Source: Streptococcus mitis
GTDB taxonomy: Bacteria > Bacillota > Bacilli > Lactobacillales > Streptococcaceae
DNA length: 64,000 nt
Assembly: GCA_001914195.1 (NCBI GenBank)
Contig: MKYF01000017.1
Coordinates: 71,283 to 135,282 of the forward strand
Direction of reading: 5' to 3'
In this document: positions 46,033-52,490 of the stretch, piece after piece
How the letters are laid out: each line of letters starts with the position of its first letter
Numbering within the stretch: position 1 is the stretch's first letter
Notes under the pieces: generated by a model
Database searches by the model: none
What the model was told of the DNA's origin: nothing
Seen by the model: only the letters and a program-made list of their open reading frames with translations
Made by a program: the position numbers and the translations under genes

Positions 46033-47565
46033 TCATGAGTATGAATCGTCTAAATTAACTACCTCCAGACCGTGTTCTGTTAAGCGATAGATGATTGAAC
46101 AGACCTCTTTTAAGAAACGCCTGTCATGCGAAACAGTGATGAGTCCGCCTGGATACGTAGCAAAGAGTTTTCTAATTTGGGGTTGAGAAGTGGGAGAAAA
46201 GTTTCGTGTGGGTTCATCCAGCAGGAGAAAGTTTGGTTTGCGCAAGACTAAATCCAAAAGCAGGAGTTTACCCTGTTGCCCGCCAGATAAGGAGCGAATT
46301 TGATGCTGCATTTCTGGATAACTGAAATTGAGACTGGCTAAGTGAGATTGGATTTTCTGCAGTTCCTCTTTTTCTCCAGTTTTGCTGAGGTAGGCTATTG
46401 GTGATAAATCTAATTGCAGTTTTTTGTGGTAATCTTGTGGCATATAACCAAGTAAAATCTCTCTTTTTTGACTTAGCAGTTGTTGCAACTTTGATAACAG
46501 AGTTGATTTCCCCATACCATTTGGGCCGATGATACCGATTTTTTCTTGTCCACGGACAGTTAGTTGTAGTTCCTGAGCCAAAACACGGTCGTCAATGGAC
46601 AAATTTTCTTTTTCCAGTTGGATTAAGACTTTAGATGCTGATAATGGCTGTATATCTGAGAAAAAAAGTCTAATTTCTTCCTCTTCAAGTGGTTTTTGGG
46701 TCATGGACTGAGCTGTCTTTTCAAAGCGTTTTTCTTGAGAGAGGACAGTTTTCATCTTTTTAGCCAATAGGCGACCGGCAGTACTGTCTTTAGTAGCTCG
46801 AAGCGCAGTTTCTACATTTTGCTTGACTCGACGATGTTTTTCCATGGTTTTGTCATAGGCTCTTTGGTCATTAGCAGCTTGCTGACTTTGTCTGGCAAAA
46901 TTAGCCTTTCTCTGCTCACTATAGCGATAATAGTCTAAATGCTCTACTAGCGTTTCTGCTTCTTTACGGTGCTTGACCAGTCGCAAGTGAACAATAGTGT
47001 CTGCCGTTTGAGAAAGAAAGTCTTCATCATGGGAAATGAAAATAACGGTTTGCCTCATCTTCTGTATCTGTCTTTTTAGCCAATCAACCGTCTCAAGGTC
47101 TAGGTCATTTGAAGGTTCATCTAAAAATAGAATCTCAAAGGGTTTGGCTAACTCATGGATGAGCTGAATTTTCAAAGCTTCGCCCCCTGATAGACTGCCA
47201 ATCTCTTGGTTGCTAGCGAATCGATTGCTATCAAAATGCAATTCCTCAGCCAAACGATAGAGGATACTGTAGTCTAAATCAAGAGAATCTAAAAAGAAGT
47301 AGTCGTGTAGAGTTTTCTTTTTCAGGTTCTCGGGGAGTTTTTGAGGAATGTAGGCTATTGATTGATAATAAGATTGAATGTCTCCCCTGATAGTGAAATC
47401 AGGCAAAGCTTCCCCCATTAAAGTTTTAAGCAAGGTTGATTTGCCATTTCCTTCTTCACCAATAATAGCAACCTTTTCCCCGTCTTGGATAGTCATGGTT
47501 AGGTCAGATACAAGATCTCGTAGATCTTTGTTTTGAGTGATGGTTAGATGATTGATTTTTATCAT
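46033..47565 (-). CDS. ABC-F family ATPase, antibiotic-resistance-type
   Basis: This 510-residue protein has two ABC cassettes and no membrane helices, so it is an ABC-F ribosome-associated factor and not a transporter. Walker A motifs are GEEGNGKST (about 35-43) and GPNGMGKST. Signatures are SLSGGEALK and SLSGGQQGK, and Walker B motifs are ILFLDEPSNDLD and FLLLDEPTRNFSP. A basic helical linker (about 200-300) lies between the cassettes. DEPTRNFSP in cassette 2 differs from the EttA/Uup housekeeping types and is like ribosome-protection members (Vga/Lsa/Msr group). It could protect ribosomes from a drug or have a native translation role. AAAGGG is the ribosome site. Confidence 0.85.
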   Translation of the reverse strand: MIKINHLTITQNKDLRDLVSDLTMTIQDGEKVAIIGEEGNGKSTLLKTLMGEALPDFTIRGDIQSYYQSIAYIPQKLPENLKKKTLHDYFFLDSLDLDYSILYRLAEELHFDSNRFASNQEIGSLSGGEALKIQLIHELAKPFEILFLDEPSNDLDLETVDWLKRQIQKMRQTVIFISHDEDFLSQTADTIVHLRLVKHRKEAETLVEHLDYYRYSEQRKANFARQSQQAANDQRAYDKTMEKHRRVKQNVETALRATKDSTAGRLLAKKMKTVLSQEKRFEKTAQSMTQKPLEEEEIRLFFSDIQPLSASKVLIQLEKENLSIDDRVLAQELQLTVRGQEKIGIIGPNGMGKSTLLSKLQQLLSQKREILLGYMPQDYHKKLQLDLSPIAYLSKTGEKEELQKIQSHLASLNFSYPEMQHQIRSLSGGQQGKLLLLDLVLRKPNFLLLDEPTRNFSPTSQPQIRKLFATYPGGLITVSHDRRFLKEVCSIIYRLTEHGLEVVNLDDSYS

Positions 47566-47606
47566 ATTGTTGCCCTTTCTAGAATATCAATAGTGCATAA
47601 CAAAAA

Positions 47607-47644
47607 GCTCTACTTTATCTAGTAGAGCCAATGTCTATGTCAAA
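47607..47644 (-). promoter_or_regulatory. Promoter and overlapping palindrome upstream of the ABC-F gene
   Basis: On the minus strand TTGACA (47644-47639), 17 bases, TAGATA (47621-47616) fit a promoter for the ABC-F gene. An eight-base perfect inverted repeat GCTCTACT / AGTAGAGC (47607-47614 and 47621-47628) overlaps the -10. On the minus strand the palindrome is followed by TTTTTG, so it could also be a terminator for transcription entering from upstream. Confidence 0.6.
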
Positions 47645-47656
47645 AAAACTCTATTA

Positions 47657-47808
47657 ATACTCTTCGAAAATCTCTTCAAACCACGTCAGCGTCGCCTTAC
47701 CGTAGATATATGTAACTGACTTCGTCAGTCTTATCTACAACCTCAAAGCAGTGCTTTGAGCAACCTGCGGCTAGCTTCCTAGTTTGCTTTTTGATCTTCA
47801 TTGAGTAT
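47657..47808 (+). repeat. BOX element (boxA-boxB-boxC)
   Basis: A complete copy beginning ATACTCTTCGAAAATCTCTT, with boxB around CTGACTTCGTCAG and AAAGCAGTGCTTTGAG, and boxC ending CTTCATTGAGTAT. It lies upstream of the ABC-F gene. Confidence 0.95.
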
Positions 47809-47856
47809 AAAATGCCAGAAAAAGAGCATAAAAGAGCACACAAAAAGAGACAAAAA

Positions 47857-47890
47857 CAAGATCTACTAAATAAAGTTTCTTTATTTGATA
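47857..47890 (-). terminator. Hairpin in the region between the short ORF and the BOX element
   Basis: CTACTAAATAAAG and CTTTATTTGATAG form a near-perfect stem with a three-base TTT loop. On the minus strand the downstream sequence ATCTTGTTTTTGTCTCTTTTTG is T-rich. A promoter-like TTGACA-17-TAGGAT (minus, about 47965-47937) and a GGAGG followed by the three-codon ORF ATG-AAC-AAC lie just before it. Confidence 0.45.
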
Positions 47891-47981
47891 GACTTAGTTG
47901 TTCATGTCTCCCTTACCTCCGAGTATTAGTATCTTTATCCTATACCTTTCAGGAAATTTTGTCAACAGAAAACTGGAAATT

Positions 47982-48035
47982 TCAAGCTCTAAAATCCGTG
48001 TGGTAAGCATTAGTAATGAGTTCTTTGTCTTCCAT
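47982..48035 (-). CDS. Short ORF (17 aa) with strong expression signals upstream of the ABC-F gene
   Basis: On the minus strand MEDKELITNAYHTDFRA runs from 48035 to a TGA at 47982-47984. A perfect AGGAGG lies eight bases before the ATG, and an extended -10 TG-C-TATACT (48081-48073) about 38 bases upstream. It may be a leader peptide, a truncated gene remnant or a small peptide gene. It is on the same strand as the ABC-F gene, 417 bases upstream, with a BOX element between. Confidence 0.5.
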   Translation of the reverse strand: MEDKELITNAYHTDFRA

Positions 48036-48166
48036 ATGAGCATCCTCCTTGCTCTGATGTATTATTGCCTATAGTATAGCACTAAAAAACAAAAATATCA
48101 TAGCAAATATGTTAAAAAATCGATTTTTAATTAAAAAGTTTGGTGGGCTGATTTGTAGCCTTTTCA

Positions 48167-48175
48167 TGGTATAAT
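48167..48175 (+). promoter_or_regulatory. Extended -10 promoter of yceD-nth
   Basis: TG-G-TATAAT (48167-48175), 28 bases before the ATG, with TGGAGGAAG as ribosome site. Confidence 0.75.
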
Positions 48176-48203
48176 CAAGAGAGTAAATCTTTATGGAGGA
48201 AGT

Positions 48204-48746
48204 ATGAAATTAAATATTCAAGAAATTCGTAAGCAGTCTGAAGGCTTGCATTTTGAACAAACGTTAGACCTAGCCGCAGACCTGCGTGCACGCAATCAAG
48301 AAATTTTAGATGTGAAAGATATCCTTGCTGTTGGGAAAGTACAGTACGAAGACCGTATGTATTTCTTAGATTATCAACTATCTTATACCATTGTTCTTGC
48401 TTCAAGTCGCAGTATGGAGCCAGTTGAGTTAGTTGAATCTTATCCAGTCACGGAAGTTTTCATGGAAGGCGCGACTAACCAGCTAGATCAGGAAGTTTTA
48501 GACGATGATTTGGTCTTGCCTATCGAAAATGGAGAACTTGATCTTGCTGAGAGCGTGTCAGATAATATCCTTCTCAACATTCCTATCAAGGTCTTGACGG
48601 CTGAAGAAGAGGCTGGTCAAGGATTTGTGTCAGGAAATGACTGGCAAATCATGACAGAGGAAGAATACCAAGCTCAACAAGCAGTTAAGAAAGAAGAAAA
48701 CAGTCCTTTTGCTGGCTTACAAGGACTATTTGATGGAGACGAATAA
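48204..48746 (+). CDS. YceD/DUF177 family protein
   Basis: This 180-residue acidic protein belongs to the YceD (DUF177) family, linked to 23S rRNA accumulation or processing. The features seen are MKLNIQEIRKQSEGLHFEQT at the start, DILAVGKVQYEDRMYFLDYQ, and a C-terminal SPFAGLQGLFDGDE. In many bacteria it precedes rpmF; here it is followed by nth with a one-base overlap, so the partner has changed. TGGAGGAAG is a strong ribosome site. Confidence 0.87.
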   Translation: MKLNIQEIRKQSEGLHFEQTLDLAADLRARNQEILDVKDILAVGKVQYEDRMYFLDYQLSYTIVLASSRSMEPVELVESYPVTEVFMEGATNQLDQEVLDDDLVLPIENGELDLAESVSDNILLNIPIKVLTAEEEAGQGFVSGNDWQIMTEEEYQAQQAVKKEENSPFAGLQGLFDGDE

Positions 48747-49375
48747 TGGTTTTGTCAAAAAAACGAGCACGAAAAGTGCTGGAAGAAATCATTGCTCTTT
48801 TTCCAGATGCCAAGCCCAGTCTTGATTTTACCAATCATTTTGAACTCTTAGTTGCGGTCATGCTGTCAGCTCAGACAACGGATGCAGCGGTAAATAAGGC
48901 CACACCAGGTCTCTTTGCTGCCTTTCCAACGCCACAAGCCATGTCTATTGCGACAGAGGGTGAGATTGCTTCACACATTTCTCGCCTGGGACTGTATCGG
49001 AATAAGGCTAAATTCCTAAAAAAATGTGCCCAACAGTTACTAGATGATTTTGATGGCCAAGTTCCTCAAACTCGTGAGGAATTAGAGAGTTTGGCAGGTG
49101 TTGGTCGCAAGACAGCCAATGTTGTCATGAGTGTGGGCTTTGGAATTCCAGCCTTTGCAGTAGACACTCATGTGGAGCGTATTTGCAAACACCACGATAT
49201 TGTCAAAAAATCAGCGACACCACTTGAGGTGGAAAAACGTGTCATGGATATCTTGCCACCGGAGCAGTGGTTAGCTGCCCATCAGGCCATGATTTATTTC
49301 GGACGGGCTATCTGTCATCCTAAAAATCCAGAGTGTGACCAGTACCCACAGTTATATGATTTTAGTAATTTATAA
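48746..49375 (+). CDS. nth: Endonuclease III, with degenerate Fe-S cluster motif
   Basis: This 209-residue DNA glycosylase/AP lyase removes oxidised pyrimidines. The helix-hairpin-helix is LAGVGRKTANVVMSVGFG (about 112-129) with catalytic Lys at the GxGRKT position, and the catalytic Asp lies in FAVDTHVERICKH. The C-terminal cluster motif normally reads C-x6-C-x2-C-x5-C. Here AICHPKNPECDQYPQLYDF keeps the first two cysteines, with tyrosine at the third and no cysteine at the fourth, so a 4Fe-4S cluster is unlikely. Cotranscribed with yceD. Confidence 0.93.
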   Translation: MVLSKKRARKVLEEIIALFPDAKPSLDFTNHFELLVAVMLSAQTTDAAVNKATPGLFAAFPTPQAMSIATEGEIASHISRLGLYRNKAKFLKKCAQQLLDDFDGQVPQTREELESLAGVGRKTANVVMSVGFGIPAFAVDTHVERICKHHDIVKKSATPLEVEKRVMDILPPEQWLAAHQAMIYFGRAICHPKNPECDQYPQLYDFSNL

Positions 49376-49398
49376 GATGGGGGCTCAAAAGTTTTTGC

Positions 49399-49427
49399 TT
49401 GATTTTAGGCTCGCTTTGTGCTATAGT
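49399..49427 (+). promoter_or_regulatory. Promoter of the pyr operon
   Basis: TTGATT (49399-49404), 17-base spacer, TATAGT (49422-49427) extended by TG at 49419-49420. Confidence 0.8.
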
Positions 49428-49433
49428 AATTGA

Positions 49434-49574
49434 TAATTAAATATTCCTTTAAACCTGTCCCGTGAGGCAGGCAAGGAGCGCGATAAAGTAGAAGGGTGAA
49501 GTCTATACTGTTTGCAGTAGGGCTTACTTAGCTATACATTTCAAGTCTCCTTGTTTAAGGAGACTTTTCTTTTT
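49434..49574 (+). promoter_or_regulatory. PyrR-dependent attenuator leader of pyrR
   Basis: The PyrR binding hairpin is CCTGTC-CCGTGA-GGCAGG (near 49456-49473), whose loop fits CNGNGA, followed by CAAGGAG. An antiterminator region follows, then an intrinsic terminator AAGTCTCCTT / AAGGAGACTT (49543-49552, 49557-49566) with TTCTTTTT. By family knowledge, UMP-bound PyrR favours the terminator. Confidence 0.9.
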
Positions 49575-49585
49575 GGAGGTTTGTC

Positions 49586-50107
49586 ATGAAGGCAAAAGAA
49601 GTTGTAGACGAATTGACCGTCAAACGAGCGATTACGCGTATTACTTATGAGATTATCGAACGTAACAAAGATTTGAACAAAATCGTCTTGGCTGGTATTA
49701 AAACTCGTGGTGTCTTTATCGCCCACCGAATCCAAGAACGTTTGGAGCAGCTAGAAAATCTTTCAGTTCCTGTTGTGGAATTGGATACTAAACCTTTCCG
49801 TGATGATGTTAAAAGTGGAGAAGATACTTCTTTGGTTTCTGTTGATGTGACAGACCGTGAAGTGATCTTGGTGGATGATGTGCTCTATACAGGTCGTACC
49901 ATCCGTGCTGCTATTGATAATATTGTAGGTCATGGTCGTCCTGCGCGCGTGAGTTTAGCAGTTCTAGTCGATCGTGGACATAGAGAGTTGCCAATCCGTC
50001 CAGATTACGTTGGAAAAAATATCCCAACCAGTCGTTCTGAAGAAATCATTGTAGAGATGACAGAACTTGATGGCCAAGACAGAGTTCTGATTACTGAAGA
50101 AGCTTAG
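49586..50107 (+). CDS. pyrR: PyrR, pyrimidine regulatory protein / uracil phosphoribosyltransferase
   Basis: This 173-residue PRT-fold protein binds leader RNA in response to UMP/UTP and can also make UMP from uracil and PRPP. The PRPP motif is REVILVDDVLYTGRTIRAA at about 89-107. The conserved RNA-binding face includes the N-terminal KAKEVVDELTVKRAITRITY. TTTGGAGG precedes the start. It is the first gene of pyrR-pyrB-carA(-carB). Confidence 0.97.
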   Translation: MKAKEVVDELTVKRAITRITYEIIERNKDLNKIVLAGIKTRGVFIAHRIQERLEQLENLSVPVVELDTKPFRDDVKSGEDTSLVSVDVTDREVILVDDVLYTGRTIRAAIDNIVGHGRPARVSLAVLVDRGHRELPIRPDYVGKNIPTSRSEEIIVEMTELDGQDRVLITEEA

Positions 50108-50125
50108 AAAGCTAAAGGAGTAGCC

Positions 50126-51049
50126 ATGTCAGAAAATCAACAAGCATTGAACCATGTGGTGTCCATGGAAGACCTCACTGTCGATCAAGTCATGAAATTG
50201 ATCAAGCGAGGAATCGAGTTTAAAAACGGAGCACAGCTTCCTTATGAAGACCATCCTATTGTTTCCAATCTTTTCTTTGAGGATTCTACACGGACGCATA
50301 AGTCCTTTGAAGTGGCAGAGATTAAACTGGGATTGGAGCGACTTGACTTTGATGTGAAGACTAGTTCGGTTAATAAGGGTGAGACACTTTATGATACCAT
50401 TTTGACTTTGTCTGCTTTAGGAGTGGATGTCTGTGTGATTCGCCACCCAGAGGTTGACTACTACAGAGAGTTGATTGCTAGTCCCACGATTACGACTTCC
50501 ATCATCAATGGTGGAGATGGTTCGGGCCAACACCCTAGCCAGAGCTTGCTTGATTTGATGACTATTTATGAGGAATTTGGTTACTTTGAGGGTCTCAAGG
50601 TTGCGATTGCAGGTGACTTGGATCACTCACGCGTTGCCAAATCCAATATGCAGATTTTGAAACGCTTGGGAGTGGAACTCTTTTTCGCTGGACCTGAGAA
50701 ATGGAGAAGTCAAGAGTTTGCAGACTATGGACAGTTTGTAACTATTGATGAAATCATTGATCAGGTGGATGTCATGATGTTTCTCCGTGTGCAACATGAA
50801 CGCCATGATAGTGGAGCTGTATTTTCAAAAGAAGACTACCATACCCAACATGGCTTGACTCAAGAACGTTATGACCGTTTGAAAGAAACAGCAATCCTCA
50901 TGCACCCAGCTCCAGTCAATCGTGATGTAGAAATTGCAGATCACTTGGTTGAAGCACCAAAATCACGGATTGTCCAACAAATGACCAATGGTGTCTTTGT
51001 TCGAATGGCAATCTTAGAATCCGTACTGGCGAGTAGAAACGCCAACTAA
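50126..51049 (+). CDS. pyrB: Aspartate carbamoyltransferase catalytic subunit
   Basis: This 307-residue enzyme catalyses the committed step of pyrimidine synthesis, carbamoyl phosphate plus aspartate to carbamoyl aspartate. The carbamoyl phosphate motif STRTHKSFE is at about 53-61, the HPSQSLLD motif binds phosphate, and the aspartate-binding loop is in MHPAPVNRDVEI. No regulatory pyrI gene is present, normal for Firmicutes. AAGGAG lies before the ATG, 18 bases after pyrR. Confidence 0.97.
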   Translation: MSENQQALNHVVSMEDLTVDQVMKLIKRGIEFKNGAQLPYEDHPIVSNLFFEDSTRTHKSFEVAEIKLGLERLDFDVKTSSVNKGETLYDTILTLSALGVDVCVIRHPEVDYYRELIASPTITTSIINGGDGSGQHPSQSLLDLMTIYEEFGYFEGLKVAIAGDLDHSRVAKSNMQILKRLGVELFFAGPEKWRSQEFADYGQFVTIDEIIDQVDVMMFLRVQHERHDSGAVFSKEDYHTQHGLTQERYDRLKETAILMHPAPVNRDVEIADHLVEAPKSRIVQQMTNGVFVRMAILESVLASRNAN

Positions 51050-51098
51050 AACACAAGACGTTAAAAGACGCCAGTGAGCGTCCACGAGAGGTGAAAAT

Positions 51099-52178
51099 AT
51101 GACAAAAAGACTTCTAGTATTAGAAGATGGCACAGTTTTTGAAGGCAAGGCCTTCGGAGCAGATATTGATGTAACAGGCGAAATCGTCTTTAATACAGGG
51201 ATGACCGGCTACCAAGAATCCATTACAGACCAGTCTTATAATGGACAAATCTTGACCTTTACTTATCCTTTGGTAGGAAATTATGGAATCAACCGTGATG
51301 ATTACGAATCCATTATTCCAACTTGTAAGGGAGTCGTTGTTTTTGAAGAAGCACGTAGAGCAAGCAACTGGCGCAACCAAATGACCTTGGATGATTTTTT
51401 GAGAGCTAAAAAAATTCCAGGTATTTCAGGGATTGATACACGTGCTCTTACCAAGATTATCCGTAAGCATGGTACTATGCGAGCAACCTTGACTCATGTT
51501 GGAGATAGTATGGACCATGTGACTGACCAGCTCCAAGCAACAGTATTGCCGACAGACAATATTAAGCAGGTTTCTACTAAAACTTCATATCCAGCTCCAG
51601 GAGTAGGTTTGAGCGTGGTGCTAGTGGACTTTGGTCTCAAGCACTCAATCCTACGTGAACTTTCTAAACGCAACTGTAACGTGACCGTCGTTCCTTATTC
51701 GACAACGGCTGAAGAAATTCTCCATCTCAATCCTGACGGAGTGATGTTGTCAAACGGTCCAGGTAACCCAGAAGATGTTCCACAGGCACTTGACATGATT
51801 CGCGGTGTACAAGGAAAAATTCCAATTTTTGGTATTTGTATGGGGCACCAACTCTTTGCTATGGCAAACGGGGCTAAGACTTACAAGATGAAGTTTGGTC
51901 ACCGTGGATTTAACCACGCGGTACGTGAAATTGCTACAGGACGTGTGGATTTTACAAGTCAAAACCATGGTTATGCAGTCAGCCGTGAGGATTTGCCAGA
52001 GCATTTGATTATCACCCACGAAGAAATCAATGACAAGTCAGTTGAAGGTGTGCGTCACAGATACCAACCTGCTTTCTCTGTCCAATATCATCCAGATGCA
52101 GCCCCTGGTCCACACGATGCAAGCTACCTATTTGACGAGTTTATCGAGATGATGGAAGCTTTTAAACAATCAAACTAA
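51099..52178 (+). CDS. carA: Carbamoyl-phosphate synthase small (glutamine amidotransferase) chain
   Basis: This 359-residue subunit hydrolyses glutamine and passes ammonia to CarB. The N-terminal CarA-specific domain (1-170, MTKRLLVLEDGTVFEGKAFG) is followed by a class I glutaminase with nucleophile Cys in IFGICMGHQLFA and the His-Asp pair in QYHPDAAPGP (the family usually has His-Pro-Glu, so D here replaces E). GAGAGGTG is the ribosome site. The gene is 49 bases after pyrB. Confidence 0.97.
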   Translation: MTKRLLVLEDGTVFEGKAFGADIDVTGEIVFNTGMTGYQESITDQSYNGQILTFTYPLVGNYGINRDDYESIIPTCKGVVVFEEARRASNWRNQMTLDDFLRAKKIPGISGIDTRALTKIIRKHGTMRATLTHVGDSMDHVTDQLQATVLPTDNIKQVSTKTSYPAPGVGLSVVLVDFGLKHSILRELSKRNCNVTVVPYSTTAEEILHLNPDGVMLSNGPGNPEDVPQALDMIRGVQGKIPIFGICMGHQLFAMANGAKTYKMKFGHRGFNHAVREIATGRVDFTSQNHGYAVSREDLPEHLIITHEEINDKSVEGVRHRYQPAFSVQYHPDAAPGPHDASYLFDEFIEMMEAFKQSN

Positions 52179-52490
52179 GAACGAGTAAAAGCTCGTCGGA
52201 GAATTTATTTAACTGAACACGGACGGAAAGCTCGGAATTTAGAGAAACCAACTTTGATTGTCAATCCTTCCTTGGTTTCCTAAAATTCAATCGCTTTCTA
52301 TTCGTCCTTTGTATCTTATTTAATGTCGCTCTGTGAGGCGACGAATAGAAAGGAGAAGGGTGGTCCGTATTTGCTAAACTGAATACGGGCTACGGACTGT
52401 GCTAAAAAGATAGTTATTCCTAGAACTGACAGTTCTTCGTCATAACTCCTATTTTAGCTTTGTCCGCTTGACGCCCTTAATATCTTATAA
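52179..52490 (+). promoter_or_regulatory. Structured 312-nt leader between carA and carB with PyrR-like hairpin
   Basis: Successive hairpins are visible. ACGAG/CTCGT lies at 52181-52196. A long stem has GAATTTAG and GAAACCA in the left arm (52235-52250) and TGGTTTCC and AAATTC in the right (52273-52289). CTTTCTATTC/GAATAGAAAG (52294-52303, 52343-52352) encloses GTCGCT-CTGTGA-GGCGAC (52325-52342), whose six-base loop fits the PyrR consensus CNGNGA. Two competing stems share CCGTA near 52363-52397. A compound hairpin GCTAAAA...TTTTAGC (52401-52458) has inner AGTTAT/ATAACT and AGAACT/AGTTCT. No Shine-Dalgarno sequence is seen directly before the carB ATG. Confidence 0.7.

Noticed and set aside
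52348..52380. Mini-ORF starting GTG after AAGGAGAAGG in the carB leader
   Set aside because: Only five codons and a GTG start; it may be read but there is no evidence beyond the purine-rich stretch.
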